The position numbers and the translations under genes are program-made. Below, piece after piece: positions 10,611 through 18,819 of a stretch of 57,194 nucleotides of DNA. How positions within the stretch are numbered: position 1 is the first letter of the stretch; the number at the start of each line of letters is the position of its first letter. Source of the DNA: Saprospiraceae bacterium (lineage in GTDB: Bacteria > Bacteroidota > Bacteroidia > Chitinophagales > Saprospiraceae); assembly GCA_018224445.1 (NCBI GenBank), contig JAGTVA010000062.1:1-57194 (forward strand), in the 5' to 3' direction. Under the pieces are notes generated by a model. The model made no database searches. It saw nothing but the letters and a program-made list of their open reading frames with translations, and was not told the DNA's origin.

Positions 10611-13600
10611 ATGAAGAAAACAAACTTTACTTCAATTGAGCAGGAGAGGCTTGTATTAAAATTGAAAAAAATATTATGTGTTTTTTCGATGTTGGGCCTT
10701 TTCCTAACCATCAATTCAAACGGGATGCTTGCGCAGACAAATTGCGTAATGTCTTGTTTCAACACCCAGGTCTCTGTAGATGAAAACTGTGAGGCAGAAA
10801 TCACCTACGATATGGTTTCTAAGCCTTCAGGTTGTGTCGGAGGTTTTGGGGTAGAAGTACTCGGCAGCGATGGTTTGCCTATTCCTACTTCACCATTTGT
10901 TAACGGCGACCATCTGAATCAGTCCTTTACGGTAAAAGTTACGGATTCAACCAGTCAAAATTTTTGTTGGAGTGTAATTACCGTCGAGGATAAGATGCCT
11001 CCGCAGCTTAATTGTGAAACCGATACGGTTGCCTGCTGGACTTTAATAGAGTACGATCTACCTGTGGCGACAGATAATTGTACAGACCTGGACGATGTTG
11101 AGGTTGATTTACTCAATGAAGTGATCACTCCATTGACTTGCGACTCCCTTCATATACAAAGGGTGGATCGCACTTATTCCGCTACAGACGCCTCCGGTAA
11201 CACAAGCGGGCCTTGCACCAAAACCTATTATTTAAAGCGGATAGATATGGATTCAATAGAATATCCGGGAGATTTAAGCGTGGCAGAGGACAATGAATTA
11301 TTATGTGATGAGGACTATCCTAAAGACGGAAATGGAAATCCACATCCCTTGTATACGGGAGTTCCTGTTATAGGCCCTGATGATATTGAACTCTATCCCA
11401 TTGCCGGACAGTATTGCAATATATTGGTTACGTACACAGATGTAAATATCCCTACCTTTGATTGTAAGGTGAAAATAATGAGAACCTGGTCAGTTAGGGA
11501 ATGGTGGTGTAGCCAGGAAATTGTCGATGTTCATGTACAGGTAATCGAGATTGTGGACAATGAAGGTCCTGAGGTAATTTGCCCACCAGACATTACAGTG
11601 AGTACCAATCCCAATGGTTGTTCAGCCGTAGTGTTTTTACCTCCGGCAACTGTTTCTGACAATTGCAACGACATTGAAAGAGTAGATCTGACCTATCCAG
11701 GTGGGTTTAAAAGCGACAGCAATGGGGGATTGGTTGAGCTTTCAATCGGTGTAAATTCGGTAGTTTATACAGCTTATGATGAGTGTTTTAACCAGAACAG
11801 TTGTGAAGTGCATGTTACAGTTGAGGATCAAACTCCTCCCATAGCTGTTTGTAAAACGGTTACCGTGGTGTCCCTGGGAAGTGACGGAAAAGCTAAAGTA
11901 GACGCTGAAGTTTTTGACAACGGAAGTCACGACGAATGTGGAATTGACTATTTTGAGGTTGGTCGGATGAATTTTTCCTGTGGTTACAATACCTCATTTG
12001 GACCCTATTTAGAGTTTTCGTGTTGCGATATTCCCAACAACCTTATTATGGTGGTGATGAGAGTGTACGATACTTCGGGAAATGTCAATGAGTGCATGGT
12101 AGAAGTGGAAGTTCAGGATAAATTGCCTGCAACCATTACTTGTCCTCCGGACATAACTATTTCATGCCAGTATATTTACAATCCTGACGAACTCGACGAA
12201 TTTGGGACCATTGCTATAGTTGAGAACTTAAGTGATCTTCAGGATCCCAATTTGGATCCGAGAAATCCGATTATTCTCAATGATCCCGACAACCCCGGAG
12301 TTAGTCAGCCTCACAACTGGGGATTGGATGGATTTGCTTTTGACAATTGCGAAGTGGAGAACATCATCGAAAACGAAGTTTTTGATATTGGACAGTGTAA
12401 AGAAGGAACGATTACCAGAACATTTACGGTAGAGGGACCCGGTGGGCCGTCCTCCAGTTGTCAACAAGTGATTTATGTAGAAAATTTCAGTTCTTTTGAC
12501 GGCAGTACGATTGTATGGCCCGACGATGTAGAGCTTACTTCCGGAGCCGGTGTTTGTGACCCGGGTGATTTAGACCCCTCTATGACGGGAAAGCCTACAT
12601 TTAGTGCGGGAATTTGTGATTTAGTAGCTGTAAACGATCCGGTTGATCAGGTCTTTTATTTCAATTCTCCGAACGATCCATCTTGTTATAAGGTGCTGAG
12701 AAAATGGAAGATTATTGACTGGTGCCAATTTAATAATGGGAGCTACGAAATTTGGGAGCACACCCAGGTAATTAAAATCATCAATACCACAGGACCTCAA
12801 TTTATAGGTAACTGCGATGATTTGGACCCCATATGCTCTTATGATCCCGATTGTCAAGGAGCTTTTGTAGAACTGATTCAGGAAGCCGACGACGATTGTA
12901 CCGATGAAGATGACTTGATTTGGAGCTATCAGGTTGACATTTCGAACGATGGAACGTTTAACTATACCTCAGCCAATAATATCTATGCCGATCCCGGAAA
13001 CGCCTCCAATGAAGCCAGTGGTACTTATCCGCTCGGAGAGCACAGAATCCTTTGGACGGTACAAGATCATTGTGGAAACATCACCGTATGCGAGCATTTG
13101 TTTGAAATCATCAACTGCAAGCAACCCTCACCGGTCTGTTATCACGGATTGGCAGCTGAATTGATGCCCATGGATACCAGTGGAGACGGAATTGCGGATT
13201 GGGCAGAGATAGAATTGAAGGCCTCCTTTTTTGATGCGGGGAGTTACCACAGTTGTGGTTACGGTGTTGGTTTTTCATTTTCCAGTGATCAGTTTGACAC
13301 TACCAGGTTATTTGATTGCGACTCATTGGGACAGAGGTTTGTCCAAATATGGGTCACTGATGCAAACGGCAATCAAGACTACTGCAATACCTATGTTATC
13401 ATACAGGACAACAACGAGGTATGCCCGGACAACGGGTCGGGAACCATTGGAGGAGCAATTGCCGGTATGATTGTGAATGAAGAAGAGGAAGGAGTAGAAA
13501 ATGTTACCCTTTCGCTGCAGAATTCACTGAAGGCCCCTTCGATGACCAATGCAAACGGATTTTTCGGATTTACATCTGTACCTTTTGATGAGGATTATGA

Positions 13601-14681
13601 ATTGATCCCTCAAAAAAATGACGATTGGTTAAATGGAGTTTCTACCTTCGATATAGCCTTAATCCAAAGGCATATTCTGGGGATCACACCACTGACATCT
13701 CCCTATCAGATGATAGCTGCGGATGTCGACAAAAGTGGAAGCATCAATGTGGTGGATGTGGCTGAACTAAGAAAACTCATTTTGGGAGCCACCAAAGAGT
13801 TGCCCAATAACGGTTCATGGAGATTTGTCGAATCGGAACATCAGTTTACTTCTGCGAATCCTTTACAGGAGCCTTTTATGGAGACCTACAGCATAAGGTC
13901 TTTCATTGACAACAGGTTGGGACTCGATTTCGTAGGTGTTAAGATAGGGGACATCAACAACAGTTCGACCCCAAATAATCTGACCACATCGGAAGAGCGT
14001 ACCATAGGCCAGCCATTGAAATTTGTAGTAGAGGATCAAAAATTTGTGAGAGGTCAATTGGTAACCGTTTCTTTCATGGCATCTGAATTTGAAGAAATCA
14101 GCGGATTTCAGGGAACGCTTATGTTCGACCCGGAAGTGATAGAATTGATCGAGGTGCAGTCCGGAGTTTTAGATATCCGCGACAATAACTTTGGTTTTAC
14201 CTACTTGAGCGAAGGGCTGATTACTACCTCCTGGTCCGATTTTGAAGATCATTCAATCCAGGATGGCGAGGTACTTTTTGAAATGACTTTCACTACCAGA
14301 CAGGACGGTCAGATCGGAGACTATCTTTACCTCGGGTCTGCGATTACAGACGCAGAAATTTACTCGAAAGATACGCCCAGGCCACTGGAGTTGAAATTTG
14401 ATGATATTTCTACCGGAGAGGGATATGTACTGTATCAAAACAGGCCCAACCCTTTTAGGGATGAAACCATTATCGGATTCAGACTTCCAATGGATCAAAA
14501 AGCTTCACTCAGTGTTTACGATGTGACTGGTAAATTGGTTTATCAAAGGTCAGAAGACTTCACTGCGGGTTACAACGAAGTGAGAATTCAGGGATCTGAT
14601 CTTGGAACCAGTGGTGTACTTTACTACCGACTCGATGCACAAAACTTTAATGCATCGAGAAAAATGATTATCATAGAATAA
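10611..14681 (+). CDS. Giant secreted HYR/Ig-like repeat protein, paralog of the preceding gene, T9SS sorting domain
   Basis: Collinear with the 5414-10144 product over most of its length (for example 'LPA.ITCPP.IT.SCQY', 'WT.IDWCQF.NG', 'AELMPMDT..DG', 'SWRFV...QFT..NPLQE'); dockerin-like 'AADVDKSGSINVVDVAELRKLILG'; C-terminal 'YVLYQNRPNPFRDETIIGFRLPMDQKASLSVYDVTGKLV...SRKMIIIE'. Confidence 0.9.
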   Translation: MKKTNFTSIEQERLVLKLKKILCVFSMLGLFLTINSNGMLAQTNCVMSCFNTQVSVDENCEAEITYDMVSKPSGCVGGFGVEVLGSDGLPIPTSPFVNGDHLNQSFTVKVTDSTSQNFCWSVITVEDKMPPQLNCETDTVACWTLIEYDLPVATDNCTDLDDVEVDLLNEVITPLTCDSLHIQRVDRTYSATDASGNTSGPCTKTYYLKRIDMDSIEYPGDLSVAEDNELLCDEDYPKDGNGNPHPLYTGVPVIGPDDIELYPIAGQYCNILVTYTDVNIPTFDCKVKIMRTWSVREWWCSQEIVDVHVQVIEIVDNEGPEVICPPDITVSTNPNGCSAVVFLPPATVSDNCNDIERVDLTYPGGFKSDSNGGLVELSIGVNSVVYTAYDECFNQNSCEVHVTVEDQTPPIAVCKTVTVVSLGSDGKAKVDAEVFDNGSHDECGIDYFEVGRMNFSCGYNTSFGPYLEFSCCDIPNNLIMVVMRVYDTSGNVNECMVEVEVQDKLPATITCPPDITISCQYIYNPDELDEFGTIAIVENLSDLQDPNLDPRNPIILNDPDNPGVSQPHNWGLDGFAFDNCEVENIIENEVFDIGQCKEGTITRTFTVEGPGGPSSSCQQVIYVENFSSFDGSTIVWPDDVELTSGAGVCDPGDLDPSMTGKPTFSAGICDLVAVNDPVDQVFYFNSPNDPSCYKVLRKWKIIDWCQFNNGSYEIWEHTQVIKIINTTGPQFIGNCDDLDPICSYDPDCQGAFVELIQEADDDCTDEDDLIWSYQVDISNDGTFNYTSANNIYADPGNASNEASGTYPLGEHRILWTVQDHCGNITVCEHLFEIINCKQPSPVCYHGLAAELMPMDTSGDGIADWAEIELKASFFDAGSYHSCGYGVGFSFSSDQFDTTRLFDCDSLGQRFVQIWVTDANGNQDYCNTYVIIQDNNEVCPDNGSGTIGGAIAGMIVNEEEEGVENVTLSLQNSLKAPSMTNANGFFGFTSVPFDEDYELIPQKNDDWLNGVSTFDIALIQRHILGITPLTSPYQMIAADVDKSGSINVVDVAELRKLILGATKELPNNGSWRFVESEHQFTSANPLQEPFMETYSIRSFIDNRLGLDFVGVKIGDINNSSTPNNLTTSEERTIGQPLKFVVEDQKFVRGQLVTVSFMASEFEEISGFQGTLMFDPEVIELIEVQSGVLDIRDNNFGFTYLSEGLITTSWSDFEDHSIQDGEVLFEMTFTTRQDGQIGDYLYLGSAITDAEIYSKDTPRPLELKFDDISTGEGYVLYQNRPNPFRDETIIGFRLPMDQKASLSVYDVTGKLVYQRSEDFTAGYNEVRIQGSDLGTSGVLYYRLDAQNFNASRKMIIIE

Positions 14682-14715
14682 TCAGATATATAAGTTACTT
14701 TTTTTTATGGGATGG

Positions 14716-14755
14716 GACCCCCCTTTGTCAATCACGGCAAAGGGGGTCTTTTTTT
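14716..14755 (+). terminator. Rho-independent terminator after HYR gene 3
   Basis: GACCCCCCTTTG tcaatcacgg CAAAGGGGGTC followed by a T tract. Confidence 0.85.
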
Positions 14756-14980
14756 AGGAGGTGCACGGAAACACCTAATCCGAATTAGCAGAATGTGAAA
14801 GATTATAACTTTCCAAGCTGCAAAAATAGATCAAAAACGAGGTGTATCTAACATTTGTAGATATTTACAGGCTTTTCCAGGAATAAACCTTTAAAATATT
14901 TTGTATTTAAAAATCATAATATTATGTTTGTAAACATCAGAATGAAATCAATTCTCTATTTCTATTTAAGAAAAAAAAAG

Positions 14981-15760
14981 ATGAAAAAGATTTCAATCCT
15001 TCTATTAGCCACAGTTCTGATGAACGTGGGTTATGTATTTGGTCAAATCGATACTTTAGTCCTAAATGAAGTGTCCTACACATTATTTAGCCGGGGTTTA
15101 TATGTAAACGTGGACCTCTTTCCCTACCCAACGGGCTACGATCATTGCGGGGACCGCACGAAAGTGGTGCCTGTGACCAACCCTATTACCGGAGACATAT
15201 GGATGGACCGGAACCTTGGGGCCTCACAAGCAGCTACTGCCAGTGACGATGAGAATTCCTTTGGAGACCTCTTCCAATGGGGCCGCTTTGCCGATGGACA
15301 TCAGTGCAGATCTTCCTGACTTCATTATCCAGATAGTATAGCGACTACTGCTGTACCCAATGCTGGGAATGCCTGGGATGGGTTATTTATTACCACGAAT
15401 TCAGATATAGCTGATTGGCTCAGCCCTCAGGATGATAATTTATGGCAGGGGGTAAAGGGCGTGAACAACCCGTGTCCAAAAGGCTACCGCCTTCCTACTG
15501 AAACAGAGTTAAATGCAGAACGTGAAAGTTGGATTAGCTACGATCACCACGGTGCATTTGACTCCCCGTTAAAATTGCCCGTGGCGGGCTACCGCTTTCA
15601 AGGGGATGGTTCGCTTTTGTCTGTCGGTAACAATGGTACCTATTGGAGTAGTACAGTAAACGGTATCCATTCTACAATCCTCTTCATAGGTCAGGCAGGT
15701 GCCATCTTTGGCAACACCGTTCGGGGGAGTGGCAGATCTGTTCGTTGCATTAAGGACTAG
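14981..15760 (+). pseudogene. FISUMP (Fibrobacter succinogenes major paralogous) domain protein interrupted by one in-frame TGA (15317-15319)
   Basis: ORFs 14924..15319 and 15461..15760 are in the same frame. Reading through gives '..MDRNLGASQAATASDDENSFGDLFQWGRFADGHQCRSS*LHYPDSIATTAVPNAGNAWDGLFITTNSDIADWLSPQDDNLWQGVKGVNNPCPKGYRLPTETELNAERESW..LPVAGYRFQGDGSLLSVGNNGTYWSSTV..SVRCIKD', a complete FISUMP pattern. Likely start is ATG 14981 (MKKISILLLATVLMNVGYVFGQ). Confidence 0.8.
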
Positions 15761-15968
15761 CCCGGTGGAATCCCGCTTTGCGGGATCAGCCAAGCTGCTA
15801 TTCCACGAGGATTAACCCGGAGGAATAAGCGGGGCCTGCCACTATATGGATTCATTACGGGTAAACCCGGTGGGATAAAAATCTTCGATTTTTATGATAT
15901 ATGATCGTATTCCATTCGGATTAATAGTTCCGAACAGTCGGCTTGAAACCAGGAATTTGCAAATTCCT
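15761..15968. repeat. Array of REP/MITE-like hairpin modules with a CCCGG(T/A)GGAAT-type core
   Basis: CCCGGTGGAAT at 15761 with CCCGC-TTT-GCGGG hairpin and GGTGGAAT...ATTCCAC pairing; CCCGGAGGAAT at 15816; CCCGGTGGGAT at 15866 with ATAAAAATC-TTC-GATTTTTAT hairpin; perfect palindrome AGGAATTTGCAAATTCCT at 15951-15968. Confidence 0.6.
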
Positions 15969-16132
15969 AAGTCGCTCATCAATGAGTATTCAGATGCACC
16001 CTTGCATTCTTAATAGGCTGTAAGTGCGCAATGTGGAGTATTCACCAAAGGACTACAACCTTCCAGGTCAATAAAATCTTACCAGTATTATAAAGAATAG
16101 AAAATCACAGGCATGGGTTTTTGAGAAAATCC

Positions 16133-16140
16133 TATTTTTG
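16133..16140 (+). promoter_or_regulatory. -7 promoter element TATTTTTG upstream of the thioredoxin-like gene
   Basis: TATTTTTG at 16133-16140 fits TAnnTTTG. It lies too close to ATG 16146, so the start is probably 16170 or 16173. Confidence 0.4.
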
Positions 16141-16145
16141 CAAAG

Positions 16146-17570
16146 ATGAATGAATATCAACGCACTACAATGATGATTAAGAATTTTGTAATTTTTTTTT
16201 TAGCAATGGCACTCGGTTCAGGGCTTACGGCTCAAACCATTGCAGGCAACTTCAGCCTTTTGGCCAACGAGAAAATTGAACTGGTGGGTTTTGAGGGATT
16301 GAATACCTATCACATCGATTCCACCACCATTGGAGAAGACGGTACCTTTCGTCTGAATTTCGGGCCAACTGATTACGGTATGGGGCTGTTGCAGTCGCCG
16401 GCCGACCAAAAGCCCCTGGTGATAGTACTGAGTGGAGAAGAAGTGAGATTGCGTGGTGAAACCCTCAGTTTCACCGGGAGTATTGAAGTTAATCAAGGAA
16501 CGCAAAATAAAAGGTTTGTCCAATATGCAACTGAACAGCCCAAACGCGAGCAGGCGCTGAGTGCGTGGTTGTTTCTGGAAAGAATGTACTCCAGGGATTC
16601 CTTGTTTTCAGTGCAAAAAGAGCCAGTAAAAGCCATAGAGCAGGAAAAGAACCGACTTCAAAAGGAGGAAAGCGATTTTTTAAATAGTCTGACTCAAGAC
16701 AGCTATGTGCGATGGTTTCTCCCCATCCGAAAATTGGTAAGCAACGTATCCGTGGTAGCGCAACACCGGGTAGAAGAGATTCCCGCCACCACGTCAGCTC
16801 TGCGCGAGATCAATTATGCCGACGACCGCCTATACAAAAGCGGCTTATTCAGAGAGGCCATTGAGAATCACGTGTGGTTTATCGAAAATTCTGCTGGGCC
16901 GCTCGATACTGTTTTTACGGAACTCAATGTATCCATTGACATTATACTGGAGCAGCTGCGAGAAAGACCACAGCGTCTCAATGAAGTTACTGACCATCTT
17001 TTCAATCTACTGGAAAGGCGCAGCCTTTTTCGATCAGCGGAATACCTGGCGCTCAAAGTATTGGGGGATGAAGGGTGTTCTGTAGATGACAAAGTAGCCA
17101 AGCAACTGGAAACCTACCGCGCAATGAAAATTGGAAATATCGCACCCGATCTGGAATTCAGGGGAAAAATGCTGGTAAAAAGCCATTCGCGTGAAACGGT
17201 CCCTCAAAAACTATCCGAACTGCAAAGTCCCTATACACTGGTCGTCTTTGCCGCAGGCTGGTGTCCCATGTGTGTCAGGGAACTGCCTGAAATGATTGAA
17301 TTATACGATAAATGGAGTGCGGAGGGCGTAGAAGTGATAGTGGTATCCCTGGACCACACTGAAGAGGATTTTTTGCAGTTTGCAGATAACATGCCTTTTT
17401 TGAGTGTGTGTGATTTCAAAGGCTGGGACAGCCCCATGGCAGAGAGTTACTACGTTTTTGGCACCCCCACCATGTTTTTGCTAAACGATCACCGGGAAAT
17501 ATTGCTTCGCCCCAATTCTGTTGAGCACATGAACGCCTGGGTAGATTGGTTTTTATTGGAGAAAAGGTGA
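16146..17570 (+). CDS. Secreted TlpA/AhpC-like thioredoxin-fold protein (true start probably 16170 or 16173)
   Basis: Signal peptide MIKNFVIFFLAMALGSGLTAQ; C-terminal 'YTLVVFAAGWCPMCVRELPEMIELYDKWSAEGVEVIVVSLD..', a CxxC redoxin motif. Confidence 0.8.
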   Translation: MNEYQRTTMMIKNFVIFFLAMALGSGLTAQTIAGNFSLLANEKIELVGFEGLNTYHIDSTTIGEDGTFRLNFGPTDYGMGLLQSPADQKPLVIVLSGEEVRLRGETLSFTGSIEVNQGTQNKRFVQYATEQPKREQALSAWLFLERMYSRDSLFSVQKEPVKAIEQEKNRLQKEESDFLNSLTQDSYVRWFLPIRKLVSNVSVVAQHRVEEIPATTSALREINYADDRLYKSGLFREAIENHVWFIENSAGPLDTVFTELNVSIDIILEQLRERPQRLNEVTDHLFNLLERRSLFRSAEYLALKVLGDEGCSVDDKVAKQLETYRAMKIGNIAPDLEFRGKMLVKSHSRETVPQKLSELQSPYTLVVFAAGWCPMCVRELPEMIELYDKWSAEGVEVIVVSLDHTEEDFLQFADNMPFLSVCDFKGWDSPMAESYYVFGTPTMFLLNDHREILLRPNSVEHMNAWVDWFLLEKR

Positions 17571-17613
17571 GTTTTGAGTTGGAAAGTTGAAAAGTTATAA
17601 AATTAGAAAGTTA

Positions 17614-17778
17614 ATGAAGATCGAGCGATTTGAAGATATAATGGCTTGGCAGAAAGCGAAAGAATTAACCATACAGATATATGGTGTTTTTGGTGCTTCT
17701 AAGGATTTTGGCTTCCGTGATCAGATTTGCAGGGCCAGTGTGTCGATTATGAATATATTCCACCGGGTTAACCATTGA
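17614..17778 (+). pseudogene. Truncated four-helix-bundle protein (23S rRNA intervening-sequence / S23-like family)
   Basis: 'MKIERFEDIMAWQKAKELTIQIYGVFGASKDFGFRDQICRASVSIMN' matches the family N-terminus; sequence departs at the expected 'NIAEGFER' and becomes TATTCCACCGGGTTAA repeat sequence, then stops. Confidence 0.7.
17756..17771 (-). repeat. Half-copy of the CCCGGTGGAATA REP-like motif (TATTCCACCGGGTTAA)
   Basis: Reverse complement TTAACCCGGTGGAATA matches the core at 15761/15866 and 44950. Confidence 0.6.
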
Positions 17779-17864
17779 ATTACAATTATCTATGCGAGAT
17801 AGAATAATCGAACTCAGGTTTTTACTTACTTTTACCTTTTTTCACCAACCAATGAAAAAAGGGA

Positions 17865-18770
17865 ATGGATCGTATAGATGAAATTCGTATTGACTTCAGC
17901 AGCGATCAGTTGTTTCTGCTCAATATTTGTTTGGCCTTTATCATGTTCTCTATTTCTTTGAATCTGAAAACAGAGGATTTTAAACGGCTGGTAAATCACC
18001 CCAGGTCCTCTGCAGTGGGGTTGACTTCACAACTCCTACTTTTACCTGTTTTTACCCTGTTGTTGATTTCGATTTGGGACTTGCCGGCCAGTGTGGCGTT
18101 GGGATTAATTCTCGTAGCCTGTTGTCCCGGGGGTAATATATCCAATTTTGCGGTCCATCTCGCGAGGGGCAACACCGCTCTTTCTATTACCCTGACCTCA
18201 ATTGTCACCCTCTTTGCCATTGTAATTACCCCTTTGACTTTTCAGTTTTGGGCGGGAATGCTGCCCGATACCAGGGAGTTGCTTCAGGCGGTGGCTGTAG
18301 ATCCGTTTGGTATGTTGCTCAATATTGTATATCTTGTGTTGGTGCCTTTGATCGCCGGAATGTGGATTAATCACAAATACCATTTATTTGCAAAAAAGGT
18401 GAGTAAACCCACTCAAAAATTAGCACTGGCCATATTTTTAATAATTATATTAGTGGCAGTTTGGGACAATCGGTCCGATTTAGTTTATTATTTGAAATTG
18501 GTTTTCTTGTTGGTTTTGGTTCACAACGGAGGTGCGTTGATCCTCGGGTATTATTTTGCCAGAGTAAACGGTTTGAATTTGGCCGACTCCAAAGCAATTT
18601 CTTTTGAAACCGGCATTCAGAATTCTGGATTGGGCCTGGTGTTGGTATTTAATTTCTTTGATGGATTGGGGGGAATGATACTGGTAATGGCCTGGTGGGG
18701 GATTTGGGATATGATCTCAGCGCTGTTACTCGCATTTTACTGGAGAGGACGCCGTGAAATAAATGGGTAG
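17865..18770 (+). CDS. Bile acid:sodium symporter (BASS) family transporter
   Basis: Multi-TM; 'LILVACCPGGNISNFAVHLARGNTALSITLTSIVTLFAIVITPLTFQFWAG' and 'SFETGIQNSGLGLVLVFNFF' are BASS-typical. Confidence 0.85.
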   Translation: MDRIDEIRIDFSSDQLFLLNICLAFIMFSISLNLKTEDFKRLVNHPRSSAVGLTSQLLLLPVFTLLLISIWDLPASVALGLILVACCPGGNISNFAVHLARGNTALSITLTSIVTLFAIVITPLTFQFWAGMLPDTRELLQAVAVDPFGMLLNIVYLVLVPLIAGMWINHKYHLFAKKVSKPTQKLALAIFLIIILVAVWDNRSDLVYYLKLVFLLVLVHNGGALILGYYFARVNGLNLADSKAISFETGIQNSGLGLVLVFNFFDGLGGMILVMAWWGIWDMISALLLAFYWRGRREING

Positions 18771-18819
18771 TATGCTTCTCTAATTTCAATTTTGGTTTTT
18801 AGTTGTTCAATGGATTACA

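Noticed and set aside
15317-15319. In-frame TGA as selenocysteine or a recoded codon
   Set aside because: No SECIS-like evidence could be established, the family does not have a catalytic Cys/Sec at this point, and TGA terminates other genes in the window (for example 17570, 20058), so nonsense mutation or sequence error is simpler.
15461-15760. FISUMP C-terminal region as a diversity-generating retroelement target (C-type-lectin-like '..YWSSTV..SVRCIKD') with the nearby four-helix-bundle gene as an Avd-like accessory
   Set aside because: No reverse transcriptase ORF and no template repeat resembling 15630-15750 seen in the window; the four-helix-bundle gene matches the S23-like family and is truncated.
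15761-15968. CRISPR array
   Set aside because: Modules are few, unevenly spaced, and their 'spacers' are palindromic hairpins; no cas genes.
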